Positions 34,497 through 45,451 of a DNA stretch of 64,000 nt are shown here, one piece after another. The DNA lies in NCBI GenBank assembly GCA_030704615.1, contig CM060733.1, forward strand, positions 75,492,907 to 75,556,906, given 5' to 3'. The stretch comes from Takakia lepidozioides. Its lineage: Eukaryota > Streptophyta > Takakiopsida > Takakiales > Takakiaceae. Within the stretch, counting starts at the first letter, position 1. Each line of letters starts with the position of its first letter. Under the pieces are notes generated by a model. It was given only the letters and a program-made list of their open reading frames with translations, had not been told where the DNA came from and did not search any database. Both the position numbers and the translations under genes were made by a program.

Positions 34497-35917
34497 CTAG
34501 AGGTAGTCCTGCCCCGCACATAGTGGTAGTGGTGCCCCACCCACAGTAGTAGTGGTAGTGGCACCCCTCACTAGTGGTAGTGTTGCCCCGCACATGAATC
34601 CCATGCCTCCCATGTTTCCTCCCTCAGGAGTAGGAGGTGGACCATCCGGCCTTGGAGCCGGTACCACCTGAGCTGTGGCCATGGCAGCGAGCCTCTGCTC
34701 TAGCTGCTGAAGCCGGTTGGCCACGCCTTGGTCAACACCCTGACCTCCACGTCTCTGGCCATGTTGAGCTTGCCCTTGGCCTGCACCTCGTGCCTGGACA
34801 TCTCGTCCTCTCTGGACTGCTTCACCTCGCCTCCAGTCACCATTGTTCCCTTGGAACTGGTCTGGGCGCAACTCAGGATGCAAACCATAACACTGGGCTT
34901 CTCCATGCCCGTACTTGCCACAATGCCCATACTGCAACTGTGCAGGCTATGCCAGTGCCAAACCATTGCCTCCCTCTGGGCAATCCTTCTTGACATGGGG
35001 TCCTCCACATGTCCAGCACACCGGCCAGCAAATGAAGGGAGAGACCCTTGCATCTGAGGTCCTATCTGTCCTTCGCTGGGCTTCACCTGAGCCCCATTAT
35101 TGCCTTGAGCACGTTGAGGTAATGGCTGGCTAGGAGCACCACTACCCTGTGGTGTCTCCTTAGCAAATCCCACCATGAACACTCGTTCCTCCACCATGAC
35201 CACTCGTTCCTCCATCATGTTGAGCTCTATCCGCTCTGCCAGCAAAAACACATTTGCTAAGGTGGGTTGGGCCGCTTGTAAGAGAGTTGCATCTCACACA
35301 CTTCTCCTCAGCTCCTTGTCCAATATCCCATACCAGAATTGGACTGCCTGAGCCTTCGTAATCCCTTGGGTTACATTTATCAAGCACCTCATGGGAGTGA
35401 AAGCCTCCCTCAAGCTCTCAGTAGGCTTCCTCTGGAACTCTTGCAAGCTCCTCAACTTCTCTGTCCTCACCCCTTAGTAGTTCCTTCTCAACTCTTCGAG
35501 GAACTCCACAACAGGGTTGAAGGCAGGCACCGCCACTGGTGCTGATGCAGCAGTAGCTTGGGTGGACGTCGTAGCCTTTGTACCACTAGTCCCACTGTTG
35601 CTCGTGGAAGCTGCCGGTGTGGCTGCTGCCCTTGTCCCTCTAGTGCATCTAGTGATGGAGATATAGTCGGGTGACCAGTACAACCTCCACTCCTCGATCT
35701 CAATATCGTGTCCCCACCTAAATTCATGGTAATCATCCATGGGCGGCCCCTCAAGGTGTTGAAACAACTCCTTCCATGCCATGAACGACGTAAACAGTTG
35801 TGGATTGCGCATTTGCTGCAAGTCACACCAACTATCAAACTCTTGAATGAAATCATCCAACTCAATGGTGCCCACCGCCCCAGAGTACCTTCGTGGCCCC
35901 TTGGTAGCTCCATACAT
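34497..35917 (-). pseudogene. LTR-retrotransposon gag relic with zinc knuckles
   Basis: The minus strand reads MYGATKGPRRYSGAV, a capsid-like helical segment (WKELFQHLEGPPMDDYHEFRW), a Ser/Thr/Ala linker, then EFLEELRRNY and, after an in-frame stop, LRSLQEFQRKPTESLREAFT and FWYGILDKELRRSV, followed by a second stop. In a shifted frame come two knuckles: CWTCGGPHVKKDC (spacing 2-3-4) and a second, HCGKYGHGEAQCY, whose first cysteine is replaced by Tyr. Gag packages retrotransposon RNA. No protease or RT follows, so this is an orphan fragment. A homologous knuckle fragment lies at 42.72-43.03 kb. Confidence 0.75.
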
Positions 35918-36247
35918 CTCCTCCGTTGTGTCCTACAACAATGGCAAGAGGTGGCCTAAACCAAACACCTCGTCTCGTGTACCTGCTAGTACCGCTAGTG
36001 CTCGTACCGGCACTTTCCCCAGCAACTAGTGACACCTCCGTGTTGACAAACTGACACTCAACCGGTCATGAACCTGTCTCTAATCCCCTCTCCACAAGGT
36101 ATCCGAGTAGAGAACCTGATAAGGCTTATGGTTTGGAATACTAGGTTCCTAACATAGCCTGCACCTGCACCTGCATCCACCGCAGACACTCCCATGGTCT
36201 TTCAGCACTGTTGTTTATGTTTTAGCACATTGTGAAATTGGGCTATT

Positions 36248-36710
36248 TTGACATTTTGCTCGGTATCCTCACAGGATGTTCGTCCCTCCGTCGGCAGACT
36301 GTCTACTTCTGAGGACATGACATCTTCCGCCCATGCTGCAAATGTGGGATCGACAACCAAAAAAGATGTGGGGGTGAGCACACCCCCTGATGCGCGGGTC
36401 AGTTCTACTCATGCGACCCACGAAGCTGCAAAGACAGGTCCAGCAAGTGTAAACAAACTTGCTGACCAGCCTCTATTGCGAAGTAGGGCAGCAGCGCTGC
36501 GTTTGTCTACTCTATCCAGCCCGCCTACAGCTGTCCCTGCTTCCCAGGGGAGAGGCAAAGCCAAGAGTCGTGGACCATGCTGAGGAGGTCGAGGAGGGTC
36601 AAAGTACCAAGAGACCGGCAAGGAAAAAGTCTAGCGTCTTTATGAATAAGAACCGCAAGCTGGTCTTGGACATGGACAAAGATGTAGGTCATTTCCTGGA
36701 GTAGCACAAG
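36248..36710 (+). pseudogene. Possible upstream exons of the Ulp1-like transposon gene
   Basis: Two overlapping frames (36248-36583 and 36459-36704) read Ser/Thr-rich and then basic sequence such as KRPARKKSSVF and KLVLDMDKDVGHFLE. They precede the Ulp1-like exons on the same strand and may be their N-terminal part with a frame change. No domain is recognised. Confidence 0.35.
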
Positions 36711-36895
36711 TGAGTACTGTGCTCAATCTCCTCGTCTGTCTTTGTCGTTAAGTGCTTTGAGCTCTGTTGTGGTCAGTTTGCACGCTGGTCAGTCTGCTGC
36801 TGATTTCTCATTGTCTGTTGTGGTTAGTCTTGTCAATCTGATGAATTGTTCAACCTGTAGAGTGTTTGATACCATGCTGACGTCAGTCTGTTCAG

Positions 36896-37903
36896 TACAT
36901 GAGGCTTCCCGAAGGATGGTCTGCTCTGTGCAGGATGGGTGCTCAGTTTGGCAAAGCACATGCTCTGCACGTGAAGGCGGGTAATTCCATGCTGATGTTT
37001 TTTGAAGGGGACCCACGGTTTGAATGCGGACTGTCGCCGGATGACATAAAGGCGGTCCAGAAGGTTGAGTCGGAGTGCACAGATAGACTTTTGGAGCTAT
37101 GGTGTCGATTCTATGAGAAGTTGGTTGAGGTTGCGTTCACCAACAGTATTGCTGTTCTTCCAACGCCGACGTGGACGGTGTTGAAGTCATTGGGGGTGGG
37201 GCAACATGAAAGCCTTCTGGAGGTCTTGAAAGGTTGCCTCAGCACTGAACGACTGGGCAAGGACTTGAAAGAGTGCGATTTCATTTTGGTGCCAATTGGG
37301 GACGAGTAAGAACTCTTCTGAGTCTGCTGAGACTGTCTCCTGAGTCATAGTCTGGTTTCGCAGTGTTGTCTTGACTCTGAGCGATTAAGTTGACCTCTGT
37401 ATTTGTGCAGTGGACTGGGTTTGAAGATTGAGTCTGCTGAGTGCTGAGTCTGCTGAGTGGTCGGCCTGCTGAGTGTCAGTCTGCTGAGTCTGCCCATCAC
37501 GATTGTGCAATGACGCCATGTTGTTTGATACCATTGCAGGGGGCACTGGAGTGTTTGTATCATTGACCTCCGCAAGAGCTGTTACACTCACCTGAACTCT
37601 ATCAGGGACTTGCATAAATGTCCCTTTGTTCTAGGGTGGATTTGGAAGCTTCATGCTGAGTGCTTAGGGTACTCGATGGACTCACCAGAGCGGCATGAGA
37701 TTGTCCAAGCATTTCAATTCCACGCGCCTGATGTGCCCCAGCAACCATTCAGCTGGGAGTGTGGCTTTTACATCATGTCATTCATTCAAGTGTTTTATGA
37801 GTGGGTAAAAGTCAGAGCAAATGTCTCCAAGACTGCAAAGCCAGAGAGAGGAACACCTTTCACGAAGGATTGGTTTACTTTCAAGTTTGCACTTGGGCAG
37901 TGA
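36896..37903 (+). CDS. Ulp1-like C48 cysteine protease, probably transposon-borne
   Basis: C48 proteases cleave SUMO-type conjugates, and plant transposons (some Mutator-like and other elements) often carry them. Exon one, from about 36896 to 37305, encodes MRLPEGWSALCRMG through the C-terminal DFILVPIGD. A GT-AG intron (37306-37539) splices in phase to GHWSVCIIDLRKS, and the frame runs to a stop at 37901-37903. The catalytic His sits in GHWSV, the Asp in IIDL and the Cys in WECGFYIM, preceded by Gln residues that could form the oxyanion hole. The start is uncertain: an acceptor-like CAG ends at 36895, and an ATG is at 36899. Both exons are open, unlike most transposon genes here. The intron is made almost entirely of GAGTCTGCTG-type repeats. 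The cellular substrate is unknown. Confidence 0.75.
37306..37539 (+). repeat. Intron built from GAGTCTGCTG-like repeats
   Basis: The intron of the Ulp1-like gene repeats TGAGTCTGCTGAG with variants, seven or more times between 37315 and 37495. Related AGTC(T/C)GCTG tracts occur at 36.74-36.90, 38.10-38.45, 61.38-61.51 and 63.2-63.7 kb. Confidence 0.7.
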
Positions 37904-38106
37904 ATGCAGTGTGCCCAGTATATCGTGCGGGGGTTGGACAATGTAGAGAATCTGCTCTCATGAGTATGATGTACTTGTCCTGTGAAGTCTATGTACCGAA
38001 ATAAAAAATGCGAGTCTTTTCGCTTACTATTCCAGTGGTGATGAGCACTTTTGTGAACTGTGGGTGCTGGCATGTTTTGTAATGTTGTCACTAAACTCAA
38101 TGGACA

Positions 38107-38460
38107 CAATGGTGTCAATTTTTCCATGCACTGTGCACCCGAGTCTGCTGAGCTTGAATATGCGAGCAGTACGCTGCAGAGGCTAGGACTGCTGGGTCTG
38201 GTACCTAGTCTGGGAGGCACCATGTCCATGAGTCCGCTGGGACGCTGGATTGGCATAAGTTGCAGGGATGAACTTTTGGAGTGGGCAGCAGACTGACCAG
38301 CAGACTGGCTTACTGGCGCTCGCAGTCTGTTGACTGTGACTCTGTTGGGAGACTGTGCGTGAGTCCGTTGGGAGACTATGCTTGGGAGACTATGTGCGAG
38401 TCAGTTGGGAGACTGGAGGAGTCCGTTGGGAGACTGTGCATTAATCCATTGCGGACTTGT
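38107..38460. repeat. GAGTCCGTTGGGAGACT tandem repeats
   Basis: Degenerate units such as GAGTCCGTTGGGAGACTGTG recur five times at 38.33-38.45 kb, preceded by scattered GAGTCYGCTG. They belong to the same motif family as the introns at 37.3 and 63.2 kb. Confidence 0.65.
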
Positions 38461-38490
38461 ATTTCAGAAAGGGACAATGCTACCAGAAGA

Positions 38491-38685
38491 ATTGCAGACT
38501 TATATTGTCTTCTTCGTGACACCTACACGACATGAAACCTTGTCTCTTTTCGAGGAATTGCAGACTTATATTGTCTTCTCCGTGACACCTACATGACGTG
38601 AAACCTTGTCTCTTTTCGAGGCATTGCAGACTTATATTGTCTTCTTCGTGACATCTACACGACCTGAAACCTTGCGAAGTTTCGA
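38491..38685. repeat. 66-bp tandem repeat, three copies
   Basis: Copies start at 38491, 38557 and 38623. Each begins ATTGCAGACTTATATTGTCT and contains GAAACCTTG near its end. The period is a multiple of three, so a repetitive peptide frame stays open, probably by chance. Confidence 0.85.
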
Positions 38686-39021
38686 GTATATATGTGCTGC
38701 AGGTGCAGGTGCAGACACGCTCTTGCTGGTTCTCCGCAAAACCCTAGGCCGGGTTTTCCAGGCCTCCACGAAATCTCGTCTCCTTTTCAGAGACATGTTG
38801 TTGTTGTCGTTCAGAGGACGGAAAGCCTTCGCTGCCGCAGGGTGCAACATTCCAGCCGCACTTTTCGCCAGGATATCAACGAGCTGCCCTCTGCACATAT
38901 GAAGAGTAGATCGGGCATGTGCCTCCAGGTATTTGTCATCACCTACAATGCGAAGTATGTCCGCGAATCCTCCAGAGGTGCCTCGTTGTAGGGGAAGTCG
39001 TCCGGAGGATGACTTTGGCAA
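38632..39021 (-). CDS. Hypothetical 129-codon ORF
   Basis: A basic ORF (MPKSSSGRLPLQRGTSGG at the start, KRRRDFVEAWKTR later) overlaps the last 66-bp repeat at its C-terminal end. I recognise no domain and see no splice connections. It may be a transposon fragment or chance. Confidence 0.2.
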   Translation of the reverse strand: MPKSSSGRLPLQRGTSGGFADILRIVGDDKYLEAHARSTLHMCRGQLVDILAKSAAGMLHPAAAKAFRPLNDNNNMSLKRRRDFVEAWKTRPRVLRRTSKSVSAPAPAAHIYSKLRKVSGRVDVTKKTI

Positions 39022-39524
39022 GAACCGTACCCACAGACCTGTTTAAGTAATGTTTTGCCTACTAGTATCTATTTTGGTCATACATAGATACCAATATGTC
39101 ATTTCCTTGTGTGTCCATGTGCCAAGGGTTTTTTATTCCTCCTCACCCCAAACTTTGCATACCTCAGTTGCTTCGGGGGGAGGAAATGCGGCGCCGCATT
39201 CAAGTCTTGTGGCCGCATTTTGTGGAGAACAGTGCAAATCTGAAACATTCTTGCACGTGTGAAACGGAATTCGGCGCCACATTTCCCAGTGTCGTCGCAG
39301 AGATTTCCCGCAGAATGCAGGAAGACACAAAATTCTTCAACCAGCAAATATCGGATTGTTGCATGGGAATCATATAATTGTGAGAAATGGGTCAGCTTCA
39401 TTCGAATGTTAGGGCATATAAAACCGCGGAATACTTTATTTCCGCCAATATACGGCGTCCTTTTGCTGTGCCATACTCGAGTTTTCGTCGCACTGTCATT
39501 TTTTCCATGAGCACAATTACCTAA

Positions 39525-40124
39525 GAGCATCTACATGGTGCCACGGCACTTGCCCCAAAACGGCAATCTACAAGCGCGGGGTCCAAAAAACTAGCGCAGC
39601 TTGCTCCACGGTTGGCTCAGCCGGTAGAATTGCTGCTGGCCTCGCCTGAAATCTGCCTCCCGCCCGGCACTTTTGCCAATCATACCGGGACCCGCCAACG
39701 ACAGTACATTAGATTTGTGAGTTATTTCTGAGTTAATGAGATATGATGTCCTCGGTCAACGTGCCAAGATCGTGATCGAGCGGCGGGCGTGCCTCACTGC
39801 TATTTCTGCAAGGTCTTGTACCGTCCCAACCGTGGAGTGTCAGGAAATCTGCCTCCCGCCCGGCACTTTTGCCAATCATACCGAGACCCGCCAACTACAG
39901 TACATTAGATTTGTGAGTTATTTATGAGTTAATGAGATATGATGTCCTCGGTCAACGTGCCAAGATCGTGATGGAGCGGCGGGCGTGCCTCACTGCTATT
40001 TCTGCAGGGTCTTGTACCGTCCCAACCGTGGAGTGTCAGCCAACCAGCCCTTGTAAAAAATACCGTTGCCCATGTAACCACGGTATATAACGTTTGACTG
40101 GCCGTGTTCACTGTGGAGATGCTC
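39525..40124. mobile_element. Harbinger-like MITE with internal duplication (600 bp)
   Basis: The ends GAGCATCTACATGGTG and CACTGTGGAGATGCTC form terminal inverted repeats, flanked by TAA at 39522-39524 and 40125-40127. The termini resemble those of the MITE at 14974-15362. It is non-coding, and most of its interior is a tandem duplication. Confidence 0.75.
39648..40039. repeat. 196-bp tandem duplication inside the MITE
   Basis: The unit starting GAAATCTGCCTCCCGCCC at 39648 is repeated from 39844, with only a handful of differences visible by eye. The duplication is therefore recent compared with other repeats here. Confidence 0.9.
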
Positions 40125-40261
40125 TAAGCATGAGCGCAATGGTTACTCACTACGTATCTTCGGCGCATTACAGAATCTGGAAATTGTAAAATCAATATTT
40201 TAATATTTTTTTAATCTGCCACATTTCCAAATTTGGACAAGCCCGCTCATGCTTGTCTTAG

Positions 40262-41139
40262 ACTTCGGCTCACCGCTCATGGTTTCTGGCTCATGAAATA
40301 GTAAACCTCAGTTTGAACTTCGTCCTTGATGGCCACCACAATGAAAGAATCGTCCAGCGTGGGAAGTTTAATGTAGCCTCCAATTGAAGCTTCCAATTGA
40401 AAGCTACGTTGGGCATGAGGACCACAAGTTTTGGGCATACCACTGTCACACCACTGTCTTTGCTATAGTCCAAGTGGAACGATTCACTGTCGACGCTGAG
40501 GATGGTGTCTTCCACAGGTTCATAGACGTTAATGGAACCAATATACTTGCCAATTTAGCTATCTCCAATTTCTGGGAGAGAGGTCAGATACAAGGCCAGG
40601 AGGAAGGGATGGCGATAACCCTGGGCTTCCAGGTGGTACCTTCATTGTGGCCCCAATCTTGAGCCCATGGAAAGAGGAAGACCTTAGAGCTAGATTTTCG
40701 AGTGTCATCTCTGCTTCCTTAACTGAGCAGAATAACACCGCATAAAATCCTCTCCCCATGGTCAAAGAAATGTTGTACAAGGCCCCCCTCTGCGCCTAGA
40801 TGTTCAACCACCCATCGACGCACCCACAGCCGAGGCCTAAGTTTTCCAGGGAAATAGATCAAAATGCCTTGCTTTCTAGCCTGGGAGATCATCGTCTTTT
40901 TACTCAGAGCGAGCACAGGTTAAGAGCTGTCGGTGGGAACCACCCCCGAGTCTTCCCATGCATACTCTCAGATGAAAGCGGGGAAGTTCGGGGGGGGACA
41001 CAGTATCCGGACCCTTCCCCAGAATGGAACTCCCAGCTCCATCATTGGGAATCGGCAACTTACGACTCCATCCCCTACCCCTGCCTCTGCTGCCAAAGGA
41101 ATGTCCCCGCTTCTTTGACAGGTCTCCTCTGGAAGCCAT
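40262..41139 (-). pseudogene. Degenerate retroelement ORF1-like fragment
   Basis: The minus strand reads, across frames, MASRGDLSKKRGHSFGSRGR, then GALYNISLTMGRGFYAVLFC and KEAEMTLENLAL, and lower down GGYIKLPTLDDSFIVVAIKD. The order of a basic leader, a GRGF-type fold and a later hydrophobic-charged strand pair recalls the ORF1/gag-like DUF4283 proteins of plant LINEs. This is a weak, memory-based match. The frame changes several times. Confidence 0.3.
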
Positions 41140-42716
41140 TGCTGAAACTTAGAGCTACAAAGAAGCTGGGGGCCAACACAAGGATATGGTTGAGTAGTCC
41201 ACTTCCAAGCGCCTGAGACCGGAGAGAACTAGCCAGATACAGGGTGGAATTAGAGGAGGGATGCGGCGGGAGGTGCAGCTGAGAGAAACTGTGAGGAATT
41301 CAGTCTTTGAAAACAGTCTATGCGGAATTCATCCGCAAGCAGTGGAAATGAGAGAGAACACTCTGCATGAGGGTGGAGACCTGAAGTTGTAGTGCAAGAA
41401 GCAAGAAGGGTAGGAGAGAGACCATCACCTCCACTTCGAATTAATGTTGAGTTGGCCTGAGACTGGCAAGAGTCGCCTGCATGCCATTAGTGACAGCAGC
41501 TTGAGACGGCTCTGGGTGCCGGCGAGGCCCTCGTGCCGGAGTCGAGAATCTTTGGGGGCAGCTAGCCGCAATTCATAAGTGAACTGTGTGGGGGGGGGTC
41601 TCGACTGACAAAGGGTGGCGCAGCCAAGCGCATGCATGAATGAAGGGCATTAAAACTGCCTAATCAGGATATTAGTGGGGATTAGGGATGCCGCCTTAAC
41701 GCTGGAAGGGCTGGGGGGCCCTAAATTCCAGTTGATTAGGGTGTGAGAAGATCAAGCAGTTAGAGAGAGGACGAAGGAAGGTTTTTGTCGAAAGATGACA
41801 GATGAAGTGATGAAAAGCATTACAGGGCTCCCATCCATTTCTAGATGGTGCGAGAGATTAGAGACGTCCAGGAAACGGGAGATGAAGGGCACCTCCGGGG
41901 GCCAGGGGGAGGAGCAGGAAAAAACTAAGTCCCAGCATCACACACATCTAAACGCGGACCCCCACCATGACTCCATTCTGTTTAGTTGTATCAACCGTCT
42001 TTGAGTCGCCAAACGGCCCCTCCTTTGTCCATAATTAATTTAAAAACTTGTAACGCTGTGCACTTATATCCTCTTCCAGGATCAAACTGGTTCTAATACC
42101 GATACCTAGTCTCCTCCTCCAAGGAGAAGCCCATAGACGTACCTGATCAATGCGTACAGCTGCTATTGAGCTGAAAAAATTGTCATGCTGTGATGTGCAA
42201 AAAACATATGTTCTGCTAAGCAATTTGATTGCATACATTCAGAGCAAATTGTTATCTGGCACGGATGGTTTTTCTATCATACAATAGTACATTACCTTTC
42301 TGTTACAACTTTTTTCAAACAAGGCTGTTGTTATGAAAAAAGCCCCCGGGCCAACCATTTGAGGTTTTATAAAATTTACCACGTGTTTTGCAGTCTACAG
42401 TTTCTAGAGACTGCTTTGTCCGGATTCCAGAGGATGTCTTCGAGGCTCGGAAGAAAGAACATTCTTGTTTGCAACTTTACTTGTGTAGTAGGGCTCAATG
42501 GACAATTGGAATGAAGTGCCGCTTGCAATGGTGAAGCTATGAGGGTCTTCACCCTCAAAACGAGGGGCATCTACCGACTGAACCTTATATGATATCCTCA
42601 CAAGCATAGTGTAGTTGCTGTCTAAACACCGGTAGCTGGTAGAATCCCTAGCATTGCCATCATCATTGTAGAAAACAAAGGGGCTTGGCAAACTGCCGTA
42701 GCTACCCATTAACATA
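41140..42716. other. Intergenic, nothing recognised
   Basis: Only short ORFs without similarity are seen. Confidence 0.4.
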
Positions 42717-43030
42717 CTAGTGACAATTTGTTATGCAACCATTGGCATCCTTGCGTTGAACTCTCCCAAATGGCAACCTCAGCTCTACCTCTAAGAGCAT
42801 TGTTGTCCCCTCATTAGCCACTGCTGTTTCCTTGTTATTGGCTTGGACATAACTCCGGATGCAAGTTGTAACAGTGGCCCATGTCATGACCACATTTGCC
42901 TCGGTAACCAACTGCAATTGCGTAGGTTGAGCTTTTACCCATCCCTTGCCCCGGGCAATCAATCTTGAGATGGTCATCTCCACAAGTCCAATAAATCAAC
43001 CCCAGACTGTTGCTGGCTTGAAAAGGACAC
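42717..43030 (-). pseudogene. Second gag zinc-knuckle fragment
   Basis: On the minus strand TCGDDHLKIDCPGQG is followed by KCGHDMGHCYNLHPEL. This parallels TCGGPHVKKDCPEGG and KYGHGEAQCYGLHPEL at 34.8-35.05 kb, so the two loci come from related gag genes. Cysteines are lost and the fragment is isolated. Confidence 0.6.
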
Positions 43031-43850
43031 CCGGGGTGCCGTTTGACTACAGTAGAGCATAAGACCCTTCTATCACCAGGTACTTTTTCCCTGCGTAGGT
43101 TTCTTTTTTTCCTGGTAAAGGAGGGGACAGAGGCCCTTCAAGCGAAGTTACTGAAAGGTGATGAAAAGAGGAAAAAATAACCTCCAGAAACCATGAAGGC
43201 TTTTACAAGCGACGGAGCAACTACCCACATATCCGCAAAAACCAGAAATCCAGATGGGAACACGATACTACATAGGGCAGTTGTCATGTGTAACACGGTG
43301 AGGAAATTCCTCTTGTGAAAATCAAGTGGTGTTAGTGCTAAGAGAGGGTTCGATTTGTGGAGACAACAGCTTTGGGATTTTAGTTGATTATTACAGATTT
43401 GCAATGGGAGGGGATTGAATCATATGAAATACAAGTGGATGCACCAGGGGTTCACCAAAGTCCTAGCACATGCTCTGCACCATGCAAGCAGGGTTACAAT
43501 GGTGAAAGTGAGATGGAAGTGTTGAAATCTAATCCTTCCATCAGTAATCAACCATCTGTTAATGATAAGGCTTCCTATCTCACTCACTCTCTCTTGGACT
43601 CAACCCTACCATCGAACCCAAGTCATTGTCCTATCTACCTCCTCTCTTTAATCTACCAACAGCTATGCACCATTTTACGATGAAGAATGCAAATTTGTAC
43701 TCCTTGATACGGCCCATTCTATTCCAGACTCTAAAAACAAAGCTCTCAAGTATTACAAGTCCCTCATTAGATCCAAAAAAAGAACCTACACTACTAAGTT
43801 ACAATCTACTTTCATTGCAAAAGATCAAGTTTTCTCCTTGTTCCGTACAG
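43031..43850. other. Intergenic, nothing recognised
   Basis: No gene or transposon protein is identified. Confidence 0.4.
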
Positions 43851-44275
43851 CTATGAATTAAGAGATAGCCACAGCTTCTGGAGATAGCTTCATGCGACTT
43901 AAGTGGAAATGAAGCAGCTTGACCAGGAGGGCAGGTTGTTGGAAAAGCGGCAATTGAGTGAAAAAAGACAAAAACGAAAATGGAGAGTTAGGGCCACATC
44001 CCAGGGTTCTGATGAGGAAGGGGCTCATTCGGCAAATGACTCTCCAGATGCAAGTGATGTTAGTGTTAGTGACGGTGATGAAGAGTCTGACAGGAAATGG
44101 AATAATAGGTAAGGGTAGGGATTGAGACAGCAGAAATGAGAGTGTTGAGGCTGTAGGGAGGAGTGCCAGTGACAGTGACAGGAGACAGTAACTCGGATTC
44201 AGAGATGCACTACAGAGGCAGGGACGTGGTAGGGTGGACAAGTTGTTACTGGCTGAGCAAGAAGCTCAGTCAAAC
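43851..44275 (+). pseudogene. Inverted partial copy of the last DDX10 exon
   Basis: This plus-strand segment aligns along its length with the final exon of the DDX10 gene (minus strand, 24179 to about 23720) at roughly 85% by eye. Shared landmarks include GGAGAT.GCTTCATGCGACT, GACAGGAAATGGAATAATAG and GGTAGGGTGGACAAGTTGT. Stops (GAGATGGCC has become GAGATAGCC) and single-base deletions destroy the frame. The bases just upstream still read GTACAG, as in the parent's intron 3' end, so the copy was made from DNA rather than from spliced mRNA. Homology stops around 44275. Confidence 0.9.
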
Positions 44276-45451
44276 CGAAGGCTTCTATAATGTCTCCTAG
44301 AGAAGAAAATGGCTGGATAAAGACAAGCAATTCTACTGCACTTTTTGAAGGAACAGGCATTTTTCCATATTCAAAACATTGATGTGAGTAATGTGCCAGA
44401 AACCATGACCCGCAGCCATGCAATTCTAGTGATTACCAGATTTGCTAGCAACAGCTAGAAAGGGTCTGAGAGGTAAAAAGAGATTGGAGTAATCTAGCTC
44501 TTGGGAAATATGAGAAGTGAGCTCAGCTACTTTCAACAGAGATTTCCCCTTTCTGGAGACATTTCCAGGGACACTTACACTCTTTACTGCCTTTGGCAAA
44601 CCACTTTGGTGGTGTCCACAGGATACATTTCTTTCTCTCTCCCTTCCTCATTGAGAGACACGTGTAACTTCAGCACAACCCTCAACAAAAATTTGTAAGG
44701 AAATGTACACTGCATGTCTCAATACTTGCCCGCACATTATCCAAAATGCAAGGATGCCTAGCTGCTGGAGATGGCAGCCCTGCATAAACCAACACACAAA
44801 CTTAACCTCAGGAGACATTGCACAACATTGTTGGGAAGGATGACCAAAACACCCCAGCCCCAAGATGCTGCTGGCACTGGCACCTAAATCTCCTCTGCAC
44901 GGTGGAGGGAATGGAAGAGAGCTGCACTAACACAAATTCCAGAGCGTGCCAGCCTGGGTTAGTTGTTGGCACATGATATTGGTCCTTTGTAGAAGAGCAC
45001 CCTAAATGCAGGGGGACTGACAAAAGATCCCTACGTTAGTGGAGCCTGTCTCATCAAAGTGAGAAGTTTGGGCTACCAAAATTTCTCTAAATAGGGCTTC
45101 ACCAGAAAATCAACTTCAAGGCCATGCTATCTCTGGAACTCAGATCCAACCTGTTGACCACTGCAGGCATTGTTTGCAGTATGGATCACACGGAGAAGAT
45201 ATGCAGTGACAATATTTTCCCCGTCGAGAGATCACCAAATGCAATGCAGAAATAGTGGATGCCATCACATCCTTATATCCATGAGCATGTTGCGTTAAGC
45301 CCCTGGAACATGTAACACATCCCAAAGTGTAGACTGGGACGGGTTTTACTCAATCAATTATCTCATTCAAACTGGCACAGCATATTCTCTTCAGGCTTGC
45401 ATATGTTTGTGGCTGAGATAGAAAAAAGGACCAAAGAGATCCTACCAAACA
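44276..45451. other. MMS19 3' flank
   Basis: No gene is recognised. The MMS19 3' UTR and polyadenylation region should lie here. Confidence 0.5.
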
